The notes under the pieces: generated by a model
What the model saw: only the letters and a program-made list of their open reading frames with translations
Database searches by the model: none
What the model was told of the DNA's origin: nothing
In this document: one piece after another, positions 1-8,228 of the stretch
Position numbering within the stretch: position 1 is the stretch's first letter
Layout: each line of letters opens with the position of its first letter
Made by a program: the position numbers and the translations under genes
Assembly: GCA_001780825.1 (NCBI GenBank)
Contig: MFIX01000221.1
Location: 1 to 15,975 of the forward strand
Source of the DNA: Candidatus Glassbacteria bacterium RIFCSPLOWO2_12_FULL_58_11
Lineage (GTDB): Bacteria; Gemmatimonadota; Glassbacteria; GWA2-58-10
DNA length: 15,975 bases
Direction: 5' to 3'

Positions 1-2
1 AT

Positions 3-1901
3 TTCCGGGTGGACTGGGAAAAGGTGAACACCGAGGAATTCAGCGATGCGGCCGGCGGCGGGAAAAAGCTGACCCTGAACGCGCTGGCCGATCAGTACGG
101 CCAGGCTTTTTACCCGAGCCTCAAGGTCGAGATGCAGGTTATGCTGTACTTTTATGACAAGCTCCCGCAGCTAGTGGCCGGCGAGGCGGTTTTCACTAAC
201 CGCGGGCCGCAGGCGCTTTCGATCGACCGGCTGGTGGGCCACTGCTACCGTCTCGACCGCAGGCTGTTGGACCCCGGCCAGCCCTCCTGGAGCTTCGCCT
301 CCTACATGGGCGCGGCCCGGCGCTGGGGCGAGAGCTACTCGCTGATCTGGACCGATGCGGCAACCGACCGGGAGAATTTCATGGGTCTCGACCCGGCCAG
401 GCCGGCCGCCGGCGAAGGCGGAGGAACGCCTCTGGTGGACCTCTGGACCCCGCAGTGCGGCCTGGCGGTCGCCAGCGCGGAAACCTGTCCGCAGTGGATC
501 AACCTGCCTGTCCGGACCGGAAAGGACGGGCTGGTGGAGGTCTCGGTCTGCCAGGAGCCCCAGGCACGTTTCGGGCAGAAAACTGTCCTGGCGCCCGGCG
601 AATCCTGCTCGACAATCCGCTCGGCGGTGATCCTGCACCGGCTCGATTTCCACGATGCCCTGCGCGGCTATGCCGACCTGCTGCGCACTCGCGGCGTAAA
701 TATCCCGCTCGACTCGCCGCCGGCCTGCTACGAGCCGTACTGGAAAAGCTGGGGTTTCGGTCTGGATTTCACCCTGGAGCAGATTTACGGCGCCTTGGAA
801 GAAATCAAAAGCTTCGGGATCAAGATGGCCATGCTGGATGACGGCTGGTTCACCTGGTACGGCGACTGGAAACCGACTTGCGCCAAGGGAAAATTCCCGG
901 GCGGCGAGCCGGACATGCGCAAATTCGTCAAACGCCTGAAAGCCGCGGGGCTGAAGACCAGCCTCTGGTGGTATCCGCAGGGTGTCAGCCCGGAAAGCGA
1001 CCTGGCCCGCGAGCACCCGGAGTGGCTGATAACCAACCAGGACGGGACCTTGCCGCGCTGCCAGCGCAAGCTCTATTATCTGTGCCCTGAATGCCCGGAG
1101 GCGGTAGCACATGTTGTCGGCCTGGTGGAAAAGATTCTCGGTGACTGGGACTACGACGGGCTCTATATCGACACCACGGGCCTGATCGCTGTCCCGCCGT
1201 GTTTCAATCCCGCCCACAAGCACGATTCCCCTCTGGATTCGTTCCAGCGGCAGGCCGGGCTGTTCAAGGCGATCTACGAGCGCGCCCAGGCTCTCAAGCC
1301 GGGCTGCCCGTTGGAGATGTGCATCTGCAGCCTGCCCCACGATCCGTTCAAGATGCCGTACTATAACGTGGCCAATGCCTCCGACCCGGTAAACCTGCCT
1401 ATGGTGCGCAGAAGGATCAAAGTGGAAAAGGCTTTCCGCGGGCCTTCGTTCTGTGTCGGCGACTGCTACCAGATCCCGATCCATGAATGGGAGGAGTGGT
1501 CCGTGCCCGAGTCCTTCGAGAGCGCGATAGGCACGGGCGCGCAGGCGACTACTCTTTACTCCGCCTTGACTGAGAGCCAGCGCGAAAAATGGCGGCGCTG
1601 GTTCGGCATATACAATGCGCTCGGACTGAGCAGCGGGGAGTACCTCAACTTATACGACATTGCTTTCGACAAACCGGAAGCGCATGTCGTGCGTAAAAAC
1701 GGTTCGCTCTATTACGGATTTTTCGTCGAGCGCTGGCCCCGGAACAAACCCCTGGCGCTCAGAGGACTTGAACGGGAAAAGTCTTACCGGGTAACCGAAT
1801 ATGCAAGCGGAAGGGAACTGGGCACGATCAGCGGCTCCCAGCCGGAGATTCGCTGCGCCTTTGCCGGCAGCCTGCTGCTCAAAGCTGAGCCGCTGAAATA
1901 G
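3..1901 (+). CDS. GH36-like alpha-galactosidase, 5' end cut off by the window
   Basis: The reading frame is already open at the first bases (codons ttc, cgg precede the gtg at 9), so the true start lies upstream. The product resembles GH36/melibiase-type retaining alpha-galactosidases, which remove terminal alpha-linked galactose. Residues are counted from the gtg at 9. About 1-230 look like the N-terminal beta-sandwich domain. A (beta/alpha)8 barrel follows, with YWKSWGFG near 245, MLDDGWF (D277, D278) and DYDGLYID. D388 is the likely nucleophile by its position at the end of that strand, and D459 in NASDPVN is the likely acid/base. The last 80 residues are strand-rich, as in the family's C-terminal domain. 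No signal peptide can be judged because the start is missing. The next gene on the same strand also looks like a glycosidase, which supports a glycan-utilisation locus. The broad family call is firm; alpha-galactosidase is the usual activity, but other alpha-glycosides are possible. Confidence 0.82.
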   Translation, partial: FRVDWEKVNTEEFSDAAGGGKKLTLNALADQYGQAFYPSLKVEMQVMLYFYDKLPQLVAGEAVFTNRGPQALSIDRLVGHCYRLDRRLLDPGQPSWSFASYMGAARRWGESYSLIWTDAATDRENFMGLDPARPAAGEGGGTPLVDLWTPQCGLAVASAETCPQWINLPVRTGKDGLVEVSVCQEPQARFGQKTVLAPGESCSTIRSAVILHRLDFHDALRGYADLLRTRGVNIPLDSPPACYEPYWKSWGFGLDFTLEQIYGALEEIKSFGIKMAMLDDGWFTWYGDWKPTCAKGKFPGGEPDMRKFVKRLKAAGLKTSLWWYPQGVSPESDLAREHPEWLITNQDGTLPRCQRKLYYLCPECPEAVAHVVGLVEKILGDWDYDGLYIDTTGLIAVPPCFNPAHKHDSPLDSFQRQAGLFKAIYERAQALKPGCPLEMCICSLPHDPFKMPYYNVANASDPVNLPMVRRRIKVEKAFRGPSFCVGDCYQIPIHEWEEWSVPESFESAIGTGAQATTLYSALTESQREKWRRWFGIYNALGLSSGEYLNLYDIAFDKPEAHVVRKNGSLYYGFFVERWPRNKPLALRGLEREKSYRVTEYASGRELGTISGSQPEIRCAFAGSLLLKAEPLK

Positions 1902-1945
1902 TCTTTTAAATCTGGATTATTCATAAATTTCCGAGAGTCCCTGTA

Positions 1946-1973
1946 GTAGGGGCGCAGCATGCTGCGTCCCTAC
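1946..1973. repeat. 28-nt palindrome in the intergenic region
   Basis: Two 14-nt arms, GTAGGGGCGCAGCA and TGCTGCGTCCCTAC, are complementary except for one G/T position, and the centre is GCATGC. It lies 45 nt after the GH36-like stop codon and is not followed by a T run. It resembles the short GC-rich palindromes that are dispersed in many bacterial genomes (REP-like). Only one clear copy is in this window, with a possible degraded relative near 6180. Confidence 0.55.
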
Positions 1974-2102
1974 AATGGCTCCGATATACAGCCTATGCAT
2001 TCTTCAAAGGTATGTCCGCACGCTTGCATGAAATTTTATTAATAAATCAGGCTAGTAGTTTTCAGGGTTATTCACCGGTGTATTCCACCAGGAGAGTCAA
2101 GT

Positions 2103-4727
2103 ATGTCCAAGTTGCTGCCCCTGTTACTTCTCACGGTTATCGGATGTACGATCCAGGCTCCGGAGCGCAGAGCAAAAACCGAAACACCGGCTCTTTACGA
2201 TGGCAAGATATATGGGATTTATCAGCCGCTAAAACTGGAACAGGATGAAGCTTCGATAAAAATCTCGGGCGAAACCTTCTCCTACACGATCGACCGGAAA
2301 TCGGGCCAGATCACCTCCGCCAAGGCCCTGGGTAGCGAGTTCGTCGCCCACGGGACCTCCTTCCCCAACCCTTATGTCGGGCTGATGCCGGAGAGCGATC
2401 CAGGTGCGCGTGTCGAGGGCGAAGACGACCGGCCGCGCTTCAGTTTCGAGAAGGCTCTCGAAATCCGGCCCAGGCTCTGGTCCGGCGGCCTGACCGGCGC
2501 TTATCGCTTTGATGCCGACAAGAGCACGGGAGTGGTCACGCAGGTTGTGAGTTCAGCCGAGGACTTCGTGGAAATAAAATCCAGCGGCGGTTATGCCTGG
2601 CCGGACAGCGGCAAAGCCTCGCCACTTGCCTGGGAAATTAAATATGCGATTGATGTGGACGGGTTCACCAAAATTACGGTCAAACTGACCGCCGATAAGC
2701 CGGTAAAGCTGCGCTGGCACTGTTTCGATCATGCCTGGTTCGACAGGCAGGCGGTCGATTTTCTCTCCACTTACCAGGACCTGGGCAGCCCGCCTTTTGA
2801 TCCGCGGCCAGCTGTCGCCAAGCCGCTGGACGGCCTGCAGACTGATGAGCCGGCGCTCCTCTCGCACTGGGACCCCATTGTGCACCTGGGCAACGCGCTT
2901 ACCGGAATCGATATTTCCAAGGAGGATTTCGGCGACCGCTGGAGCGGCTACCGGGATTCGGGAGTGCGGCTCGAGGACGGCCGCCGGTTTGCCACGGATG
3001 CGGTGAAGACCGCGGATGGTCAGGTGCTGATCCCTTATGATTCGCGGGGCAAGCGGGACATTTTCACCCAGATTTTCGCCCGCGAGGGCGGAGTGCTCGA
3101 GCTCGAGGAGTTCGACATCCGCAACACCGCCCTGCCGCTCAATCCGGGCGAAGCGCGGGAGAAAACCTTCTTTGTCCAGCTCACTCCGCCCAAGCTGCCG
3201 CGGGAGGAGCTCAACAGCAGCCGCGTAGTCTGGCCCGGGCCGCACCAGATCGTAATGGCCCATTTCAACGGCCGCAGAGAACCCTGGTCGCCGCCCGCGG
3301 AAGACCAGATCGCACAGTGGGCTAAAATCGGGGTCAATCTCATAGTCGGCGGCACGGACTGTTTCTCCGGCGACTACAGCCATCCGGCCTACCCGGAAAA
3401 GGTGCGTCAGTTCCTGGACACGGCTCACCGTTACGGGATCCAGGTCATCCCCTATGTCACTTTTTCGGATTACGATTTCGATGCCCCCGGCTACCAGGAG
3501 TATGCCGCGGACTGGATGTGCTCGCAGGCCATCGAGTTCCGCCAGGAAACCTCACTGATGTGTTTCGGCGCCGAGGGCTGGCGCGAGCACGTGGAGCGGG
3601 AATGCGACTCCCTGCTGACGAAATTTGATTTTGACGGGCTTTATGTGGACCACTGGTTCACCACCCGCTTCTGCAACAACCCCCGTCACGGTTGCGGCGG
3701 CTACCTGGGCCGCTATGTCACCGAGGGCTACCATGATTTCGCCAGGCGACTGCGCCGTGTGGTGGCCGCCCACACGGATGGCAAAGGGATCATGCTTTTG
3801 AACTCCAATGCTCTCATCTCCTCGACCAACCTGGCCTGGTTCGATATGCGGCTCCTGGGAGAGAACGACAATCCGCTGCTGCTGCCCGGCGAGGAGCTGC
3901 TGGCCACCTGGAACGGCAAGCGCACGGGAGTGCAGTCCAGCATCATGTGGCGCGAAAACCAGGACCCGCTGGACATGCTCAATTTCTCCGCCAACTTCGC
4001 CTTCTCTTTCACGCTCCTGGGCAGCCGGGGCGACCGGAATATCCTGGATAGCTGGATAGTCGCCGAGCCCGGCTCGGAAATGGGACTCAACCGTCTCTAC
4101 TGGGATGTCCTGCGCTTTTTCGATGTCAACCGGGCCCGGCGCTTCAGCACCTTCGACAGCCGCAATATTGTCAGCCTGGCCCGGCCGGGTTCCCAGGCGA
4201 CCGCGTTTGCCAGGGAGGGCCGTCTGCTCCTGTTCCTGGGTTATCTGGCCCAGCAGACTGAAAATCCGGCCAAAGGGGCGCGGCCCGGCCGGCCGGATAC
4301 CCTGAGCGTTTCTCAGCCGGAAGCACTCGGCCTGGACTCCGGCACACGCTACCGGATCGTGGACCTGGTGAACAGCCGCTATTTTTCAAGCCGGAGCTGG
4401 ACCGCGGAGGAGCTTAAAAGCGTTCCGCTCACTCTGATCCTTGGCCGGACCTCGATCCTGCTGCTGACTCCCGAAGAGGAAGGCCCGCAACTGGTCTATT
4501 TCAGGGGTGCGGATAGCGCGAACATTCTCCAGGAGGGTCAGGACAGCCTCGCGCTGCAGGTTAAAGCGGTGGAGGGTTCGCCTGTATCCTTCTATTTCGA
4601 TCTCCACGGCGGTGCGCTGAGTTCCGGTACTGCCGGGATCGCCCCCGAAAAGCCAAGCGGAGACTTTACGGTATTTTCCGGGTTGCTTCCCGCAGACAAA
4701 AGGGTGGTTTTTGCCAGGGAGCCTTGA
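2103..4727 (+). CDS. Lipoprotein with glycosidase-like barrel
   Basis: An 874-residue secreted protein. Residues 1-15 form a short lipoprotein signal peptide with a VIGC lipobox (Cys15), so it is probably membrane-anchored. An AGGAGAG ribosome binding site stands 7 nt before the ATG. Residues about 50-370 are strand-rich, like the N-terminal supersandwich of GH31/GH36-type enzymes. About 375-640 look like a (beta/alpha)8 barrel: the segments WAKIGVNLIVGG, YGIQVIPYVTFSDY and FDFDGLYVDHWF read as consecutive strand ends, and D516 of LYVD sits where clan GH-D enzymes carry their nucleophile. A beta-sandwich-like C-terminus follows. The general plan matches uncharacterised families of large glycosidase-like proteins such as DUF6259, but I cannot assign the family from the sequence alone. 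Substrate is unknown; neighbours suggest glycan breakdown. Glycosidase activity is an inference. Confidence 0.75.
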   Translation: MSKLLPLLLLTVIGCTIQAPERRAKTETPALYDGKIYGIYQPLKLEQDEASIKISGETFSYTIDRKSGQITSAKALGSEFVAHGTSFPNPYVGLMPESDPGARVEGEDDRPRFSFEKALEIRPRLWSGGLTGAYRFDADKSTGVVTQVVSSAEDFVEIKSSGGYAWPDSGKASPLAWEIKYAIDVDGFTKITVKLTADKPVKLRWHCFDHAWFDRQAVDFLSTYQDLGSPPFDPRPAVAKPLDGLQTDEPALLSHWDPIVHLGNALTGIDISKEDFGDRWSGYRDSGVRLEDGRRFATDAVKTADGQVLIPYDSRGKRDIFTQIFAREGGVLELEEFDIRNTALPLNPGEAREKTFFVQLTPPKLPREELNSSRVVWPGPHQIVMAHFNGRREPWSPPAEDQIAQWAKIGVNLIVGGTDCFSGDYSHPAYPEKVRQFLDTAHRYGIQVIPYVTFSDYDFDAPGYQEYAADWMCSQAIEFRQETSLMCFGAEGWREHVERECDSLLTKFDFDGLYVDHWFTTRFCNNPRHGCGGYLGRYVTEGYHDFARRLRRVVAAHTDGKGIMLLNSNALISSTNLAWFDMRLLGENDNPLLLPGEELLATWNGKRTGVQSSIMWRENQDPLDMLNFSANFAFSFTLLGSRGDRNILDSWIVAEPGSEMGLNRLYWDVLRFFDVNRARRFSTFDSRNIVSLARPGSQATAFAREGRLLLFLGYLAQQTENPAKGARPGRPDTLSVSQPEALGLDSGTRYRIVDLVNSRYFSSRSWTAEELKSVPLTLILGRTSILLLTPEEEGPQLVYFRGADSANILQEGQDSLALQVKAVEGSPVSFYFDLHGGALSSGTAGIAPEKPSGDFTVFSGLLPADKRVVFAREP

Positions 4728-4872
4728 TTCCATCCGAGTGTAATAATATTGGACGGCGGCCTGACCCGCTGATTGAATTTTCTTAAAGTCGAGCACTCGT
4801 TTTGTTCTTTCGCGCGAGCACCGCGGAAATCCTCTTACACACCAGCGACAGGACAGGAAAGGTCAATCGAAA

Positions 4873-6141
4873 ATGGAACTGACTGGCAAGGCAACAGCTA
4901 TTTCCCGGCGCGAATTCTTCAAACAGGGCTCGAGCGCGGCCGCCGCCACCGCCGGGTTGGCGGCCCTGGGCGCACCCGCTATCCTGCGCGGGCAGAACCT
5001 GAACAGCCGGATCAACTTCGGCGTTATCGGCACAGGCAGCCGGGGCTGCTATATGACCCGGCTGATCGCCGGCGGCGCCGTGGGACAGATCACCGATGTC
5101 TGCGACATCTATCCGCCCCACCTCGCGGAGGGTGCCAAGGACTCGAAGAACGGCAAGGTGCGCTCTCATGAACAATGGCAAAAACTGATCGAGCAGAAAG
5201 ACATCGACGCCGTGCTGGTCTCCCCGCCGCTGTTTCTCCACGTGCCGTGCAGTATCGCCGCGTTGGAGGCGGGCAAGCATGTTTTCAGCGAGAAGAGCAT
5301 GGGGCTGACCGTCAAGCAGCTCAACGAAATGACAGCGTGCGTTGAGGGACACCCGGATAAGGTGTACATGGTAGGCTACCAGAGCCGCCTGAAAAATTCT
5401 TTCGCCGAGGTCAAATCCCTGGTCCAATCCGGCGCTTTCGGCAAGATCACCCAGTTCTACGTGCACTACGATCGCAACATCACCTGGCGCAAAGAGATCG
5501 AGGATCCCAAGTGGGAAAGGGTGCTCAACTGGAGAATGTACCGGGAGTACTGCGGGGGCATCCTGACCGAGCTGCTGACCCACCAGATCGACATGGTGCT
5601 GGATATTATCGGCACCCGCCCGGTTAAGGCTTCCTGCGAGGGCAAGATCATGGTCTACAATGACGGGCGCGAGAACCACGACAGCATCATGGGTTACCTG
5701 GAGCTGGAGGACGGCGTGCTGGGGGTCTGCAGCGGCCATCTTTCGAACGCCCGCTGGGGCAGCTGCTTCGCCATCCACGGCACGCACGGGACCATCGAGC
5801 TGATGGACCGGGCCTACCGTATCTTCTGGGAGAAAGAGACCCGCCACCTGCAGACTGTCGGGGTCAAGCACAAGTTCACCCAGATCAAGCTCGGGCAATC
5901 GCTCAATGTGAGCGATGCGCCAATCACCGAGCCGGACAAGCTGGTCGAAGCCGGCGATTCAACCGAAGACGGCTCCACGAAAGCCCTCGAGCACTTCTAT
6001 GCCTGTGTCAGAGATGGGGCAAAACCGGTCATGGACGCAAAAAGCGCCCGGAAGACCTCGATCGCCGCGCTCACCCTCTACCATTCCACTTTGAACGGCG
6101 GCAGGCAGTTCACTGTCGAGGAAATCGAGGCCATGGGCTGA
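4873..6141 (+). CDS. Tat-signal Gfo/Idh/MocA family oxidoreductase
   Basis: A 422-residue NAD(P)-dependent sugar or cyclitol oxidoreductase of the Gfo/Idh/MocA family. Residues 11-17 read SRREFFK, a twin-arginine signal, followed by an Ala/Gly-rich hydrophobic stretch to about residue 38, so it is probably exported folded with its cofactor. The Rossmann motif GVIGTGSRG is at 50-58. E140-K141 (SEKSMG) matches the family's EKP catalytic motif with Ser in place of Pro. The C-terminal domain has CGGILTELLTHQID, where H237 and D240 match the conserved HxxD active-site pair. An aggaaagg purine run lies about 12 nt before the ATG. The gene follows the lipoprotein gene by 145 nt on the same strand and fits a role in processing sugars released by the glycosidases. 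The substrate cannot be told. GH109-type glycosidase activity is possible for the fold, but the local motifs look like the ordinary oxidoreductase branch. Confidence 0.85.
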   Translation: MELTGKATAISRREFFKQGSSAAAATAGLAALGAPAILRGQNLNSRINFGVIGTGSRGCYMTRLIAGGAVGQITDVCDIYPPHLAEGAKDSKNGKVRSHEQWQKLIEQKDIDAVLVSPPLFLHVPCSIAALEAGKHVFSEKSMGLTVKQLNEMTACVEGHPDKVYMVGYQSRLKNSFAEVKSLVQSGAFGKITQFYVHYDRNITWRKEIEDPKWERVLNWRMYREYCGGILTELLTHQIDMVLDIIGTRPVKASCEGKIMVYNDGRENHDSIMGYLELEDGVLGVCSGHLSNARWGSCFAIHGTHGTIELMDRAYRIFWEKETRHLQTVGVKHKFTQIKLGQSLNVSDAPITEPDKLVEAGDSTEDGSTKALEHFYACVRDGAKPVMDAKSARKTSIAALTLYHSTLNGGRQFTVEEIEAMG

Positions 6142-6181
6142 GCGGCAGCTCAAGGGGAAAGGCCACGTCGATTTAATTGCA

Positions 6182-6203
6182 GGGGCATGCTGCACTATGC
6201 GTC
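6182..6203. repeat. Weak hairpin, possible degraded relative of the 1946 palindrome
   Basis: This stretch begins GGGGCATGCTGC and contains GCAT followed by ATGC, giving a short imperfect hairpin. It shares GGGGC and CATGCTGC with the palindrome at 1946-1973. The similarity is short and could be chance. Confidence 0.2.
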
Positions 6204-6215
6204 GGGCGCGCGAGG

Positions 6216-6244
6216 TTGCCTCATCCGGCAAAAAGCCCTAAATT
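6216..6244 (+). promoter_or_regulatory. Candidate promoter for the moa operon
   Basis: TTGCCT (6216-6221) and TAAATT (6239-6244) are separated by 17 nt. Each matches the sigma70 consensus at four of six positions, so this is a modest candidate. It would start transcription near 6251 and place the hairpin at 6255-6279 at the very start of the moaA leader. Confidence 0.3.
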
Positions 6245-6254
6245 AAGGTTGCCT

Positions 6255-6279
6255 GCCGCCCTTTCCGGCGGCCTTTTTT
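6255..6279 (+). terminator. Terminator-like hairpin just before moaA (possible attenuator)
   Basis: GCCGCC (6255-6260) pairs with GGCGGC (6267-6272) across a 6-nt loop, and the stem is followed by C and six T. This is a typical intrinsic terminator. It may end the upstream oxidoreductase transcript. However, the T run ends only 5 nt before the moaA ribosome binding site, which leaves no room for a separate promoter downstream, so it may act as an attenuator in the moaA leader. Confidence 0.6.
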
Positions 6280-6299
6280 AACCGAAGGAAGTTTTCAGG

Positions 6300-7289
6300 A
6301 TGGAACCGCTAATCGACTCATACGGCAGGACGCACTCCTATCTCAGGCTGTCGGTCACTGACCGCTGCAACCTGCGCTGCGTCTATTGCATGCCGCCCGA
6401 GGGTATCCTGCGCAAGGATCGCGAGGAAATCCTGAGCTTCGAGGAAATTTTCCGGCCGACCGGACTTTTCGCCGATATGGGTATCCGCAAGGTCCGCCTG
6501 ACGGGCGGCGAGCCGCTCCTGCGTTGCGGCGTGGAGCGCCTGGTAGCCTGTATCGCCGCAGTGCCGGGGATAGAGACAGTCGGGATGACCACCAACGGTG
6601 TCCTGCTTAAAGATCATCTGGAGGCTTTGCAAAAAGCCGGACTTAAACTGCTCAATATCAGTCTCGATACGCTGCGCCCCGAGCGATTCGGCGACATCAC
6701 CTTGCGCCAGAATTTTTCGCAGGTTCTTGAGGGCCTGGAAGCCGCCCTGAAACTGGGCTTTGCGCCGGTCAAGCTCAACGTAGTAGTTATCCGGGGCGCT
6801 AATGCTGATGAGCTGCTGGACTTTGTCGAGTTCGTCCGGGACCGTCCGGTCAGCGTGCGGTTCATCGAGTACATGCCCTTCCGGGCCAACAATTGGCGGC
6901 AGGACCGTTTCATGCCTTTCCGGGAGATGAAAAGCGTCATCGAGGAAAAATATCCCCTGGTCCCGCTCGACAACCCGGATGACCCCTCGCGGGTGGCCCG
7001 GGAATTCAGCATCCAGGGTTTCCGGGGCAGCGTGGGGTTTATCACCTCGATCTCCGAGCATTTCTGCGGCAACTGTAACCGTCTGCGGCTCTCGGCCGAT
7101 GGCTGCATGCAGCTCTGCCTGCACAATCCCGGCGAGCTGAACCTGCGCCATCTCCTGCGCGCGGGCTGTCCGGATGAGGAAATCGCCAGGCTGCTGCGCA
7201 ACGCTCTTGCGGCCAAGCCCTACGAGCACCACGCCCTGGAGTCTCCCTGCGGCGGCCGGGACCGCACGATGATCGAGATAGGCGGCTGA
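6300..7289 (+). CDS. moaA: GTP 3',8-cyclase MoaA
   Basis: This radical-SAM enzyme starts molybdenum-cofactor synthesis by turning GTP into 3',8-cyclo-GTP in the cytoplasm. The N-terminal cluster motif CNLRCVYC gives C23, C27 and C30, and the SAM-binding GGEP is at 69-72. The C-terminal substrate-binding 4Fe-4S cluster has C256, C259 and C273 with the CxxC-13-C spacing known from MoaA. The protein ends in Gly-Gly (328-329), the conserved tail needed for activity in the family. Its length of 329 residues is normal. AAGGAAG lies 8 nt before the ATG. It is the first gene of a three-gene operon; the next start follows its stop by 4 nt, so translation is probably coupled. Confidence 0.97.
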   Translation: MEPLIDSYGRTHSYLRLSVTDRCNLRCVYCMPPEGILRKDREEILSFEEIFRPTGLFADMGIRKVRLTGGEPLLRCGVERLVACIAAVPGIETVGMTTNGVLLKDHLEALQKAGLKLLNISLDTLRPERFGDITLRQNFSQVLEGLEAALKLGFAPVKLNVVVIRGANADELLDFVEFVRDRPVSVRFIEYMPFRANNWRQDRFMPFREMKSVIEEKYPLVPLDNPDDPSRVAREFSIQGFRGSVGFITSISEHFCGNCNRLRLSADGCMQLCLHNPGELNLRHLLRAGCPDEEIARLLRNALAAKPYEHHALESPCGGRDRTMIEIGG

Positions 7290-7293
7290 GTTC

Positions 7294-8226
7294 ATGCGCG
7301 ATATTTCCACTAAATTCAATACTCTAAGGACCGCTGTCGCCGAAGCGACACTCGCTCTTTCCCCGAAAACCCTGGAGATGATCCGCGCCGGGGAAATCCC
7401 CAAGGGCGATCCTCTGGAAGTGGCCCGGGTAGCCGCGGTCCAGGCGGCAAAGCAGACCAGCGCGATAATTCCTTATTGCCATCCCCTGCCGCTGGATTTC
7501 GCCGGAGTGGAGTTCGACCTGGGGCCAGACCGCATCCGGGCGACCATGACAGTGAAAGCGATCTACAAGACCGGCGTGGAGATGGAGGCGCTCTGCGGCG
7601 CAACGGTGGCCGCCCTGACTCTCTATGACATGCTGAAAATGTTGGATGATACGCTGGAGATTCTATCTGTCCGTCTGCTCGGCAAGAAAGGCGGAAAATC
7701 CGATTTTAAAAAAGATTCGGGCCAGGGTTTGCGGGCCGTGGTGCTGGTCGTTGCCGATCAACAAGCCGGGGGCGGTGAGAATGATGCGGCAGGCAAGCTG
7801 ATCGAAGAGCGCCTGCTTTCTCTGGGTTTTGCATTGGATGGCCGCCGGACGGTGACAGCCGGGTTGGAGGAGGTGGCTGGAGCGCTGCGGGCCTGCGCTG
7901 ATGAGCAGAAGCTGGACCTGGTGCTTACCAGCGGTGGCACCGCTTTCGGCGAAGAAGATATCATCCCCGAGGCGATGTCCCGGGTGATCGAAAAAGAAAT
8001 CCCGGGGATCGCCGAGGTCCTGCGCGCCTATGCCCGGGAGCGCAGCCCGCTCGCGATGTTTTCCCGGGTGAGGGCCGGCCTGCGCGGAAAAACCATCATC
8101 ATCAACCTGCCCGGCGACCCGCAAGGCGCCGGAGAGTATCTGGCTGCGCTGTTCCCCGGGCTGCTCCACGCTTTCCGGATGCTGCGCGGCGAAAAGCACG
8201 CCCAGGGCTACGGGGAGAAAAAATAG
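7294..8226 (+). CDS. moaC: MoaC-MoaB/MogA fusion (cyclic pyranopterin monophosphate synthase / molybdopterin adenylyltransferase)
   Basis: Two cofactor enzymes are joined in one 310-residue chain. Residues 1-140 are MoaC, which converts the MoaA product to cyclic pyranopterin monophosphate: KGD at 37-39, PYCHPLPL at 60-67 (H63), KTGVEMEAL at 92-100 and D112 in LYDM are the family's active-site blocks. Residues about 147-305 are a MoaB/MogA domain, which adenylylates molybdopterin before metal insertion: TSGGTAFGEEDIIPEA at 212-227 and LPGDPQGAGE at 272-281. The usual motif reads GGTG followed by small residues and D; here GGTAF replaces it, while D222 is kept. The two halves act at different steps of the pathway, before and after sulfur insertion. 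MoaC-MoaB fusions are known in other bacteria. No strong ribosome binding site is visible, consistent with coupling to moaA 4 nt upstream. moeA begins 2 nt after the stop. Confidence 0.93.
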   Translation: MRDISTKFNTLRTAVAEATLALSPKTLEMIRAGEIPKGDPLEVARVAAVQAAKQTSAIIPYCHPLPLDFAGVEFDLGPDRIRATMTVKAIYKTGVEMEALCGATVAALTLYDMLKMLDDTLEILSVRLLGKKGGKSDFKKDSGQGLRAVVLVVADQQAGGGENDAAGKLIEERLLSLGFALDGRRTVTAGLEEVAGALRACADEQKLDLVLTSGGTAFGEEDIIPEAMSRVIEKEIPGIAEVLRAYARERSPLAMFSRVRAGLRGKTIIINLPGDPQGAGEYLAALFPGLLHAFRMLRGEKHAQGYGEKK

Positions 8227-8228
8227 GC

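Noticed and set aside
171..1484. Long minus-strand frame opposite the GH36-like gene
   Set aside because: It is antisense to a gene with clear family motifs, and its product is low in recognisable domains; open antisense frames are common at this GC content.
4783..5898. Long minus-strand frame opposite the Gfo/Idh/MocA gene
   Set aside because: It lies antisense to a gene with a Tat signal and Rossmann motif, and its translation shows no domain pattern.
4873..6141. GH109 alpha-N-acetylgalactosaminidase
   Set aside because: The Tat signal and fold would fit, but the local motifs (SEKSMG, TELLTHQID) look like the ordinary oxidoreductase branch.
6142..6299. Moco riboswitch upstream of moaA
   Set aside because: The position is right, but I could not recognise the conserved core of the Moco RNA; only a terminator-like hairpin and possible alternative pairings are supported.
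6318..7403. Long minus-strand frame opposite moaA and the start of moaC
   Set aside because: moaA carries all three cluster motifs in the + frame; the antisense frame is a shadow.
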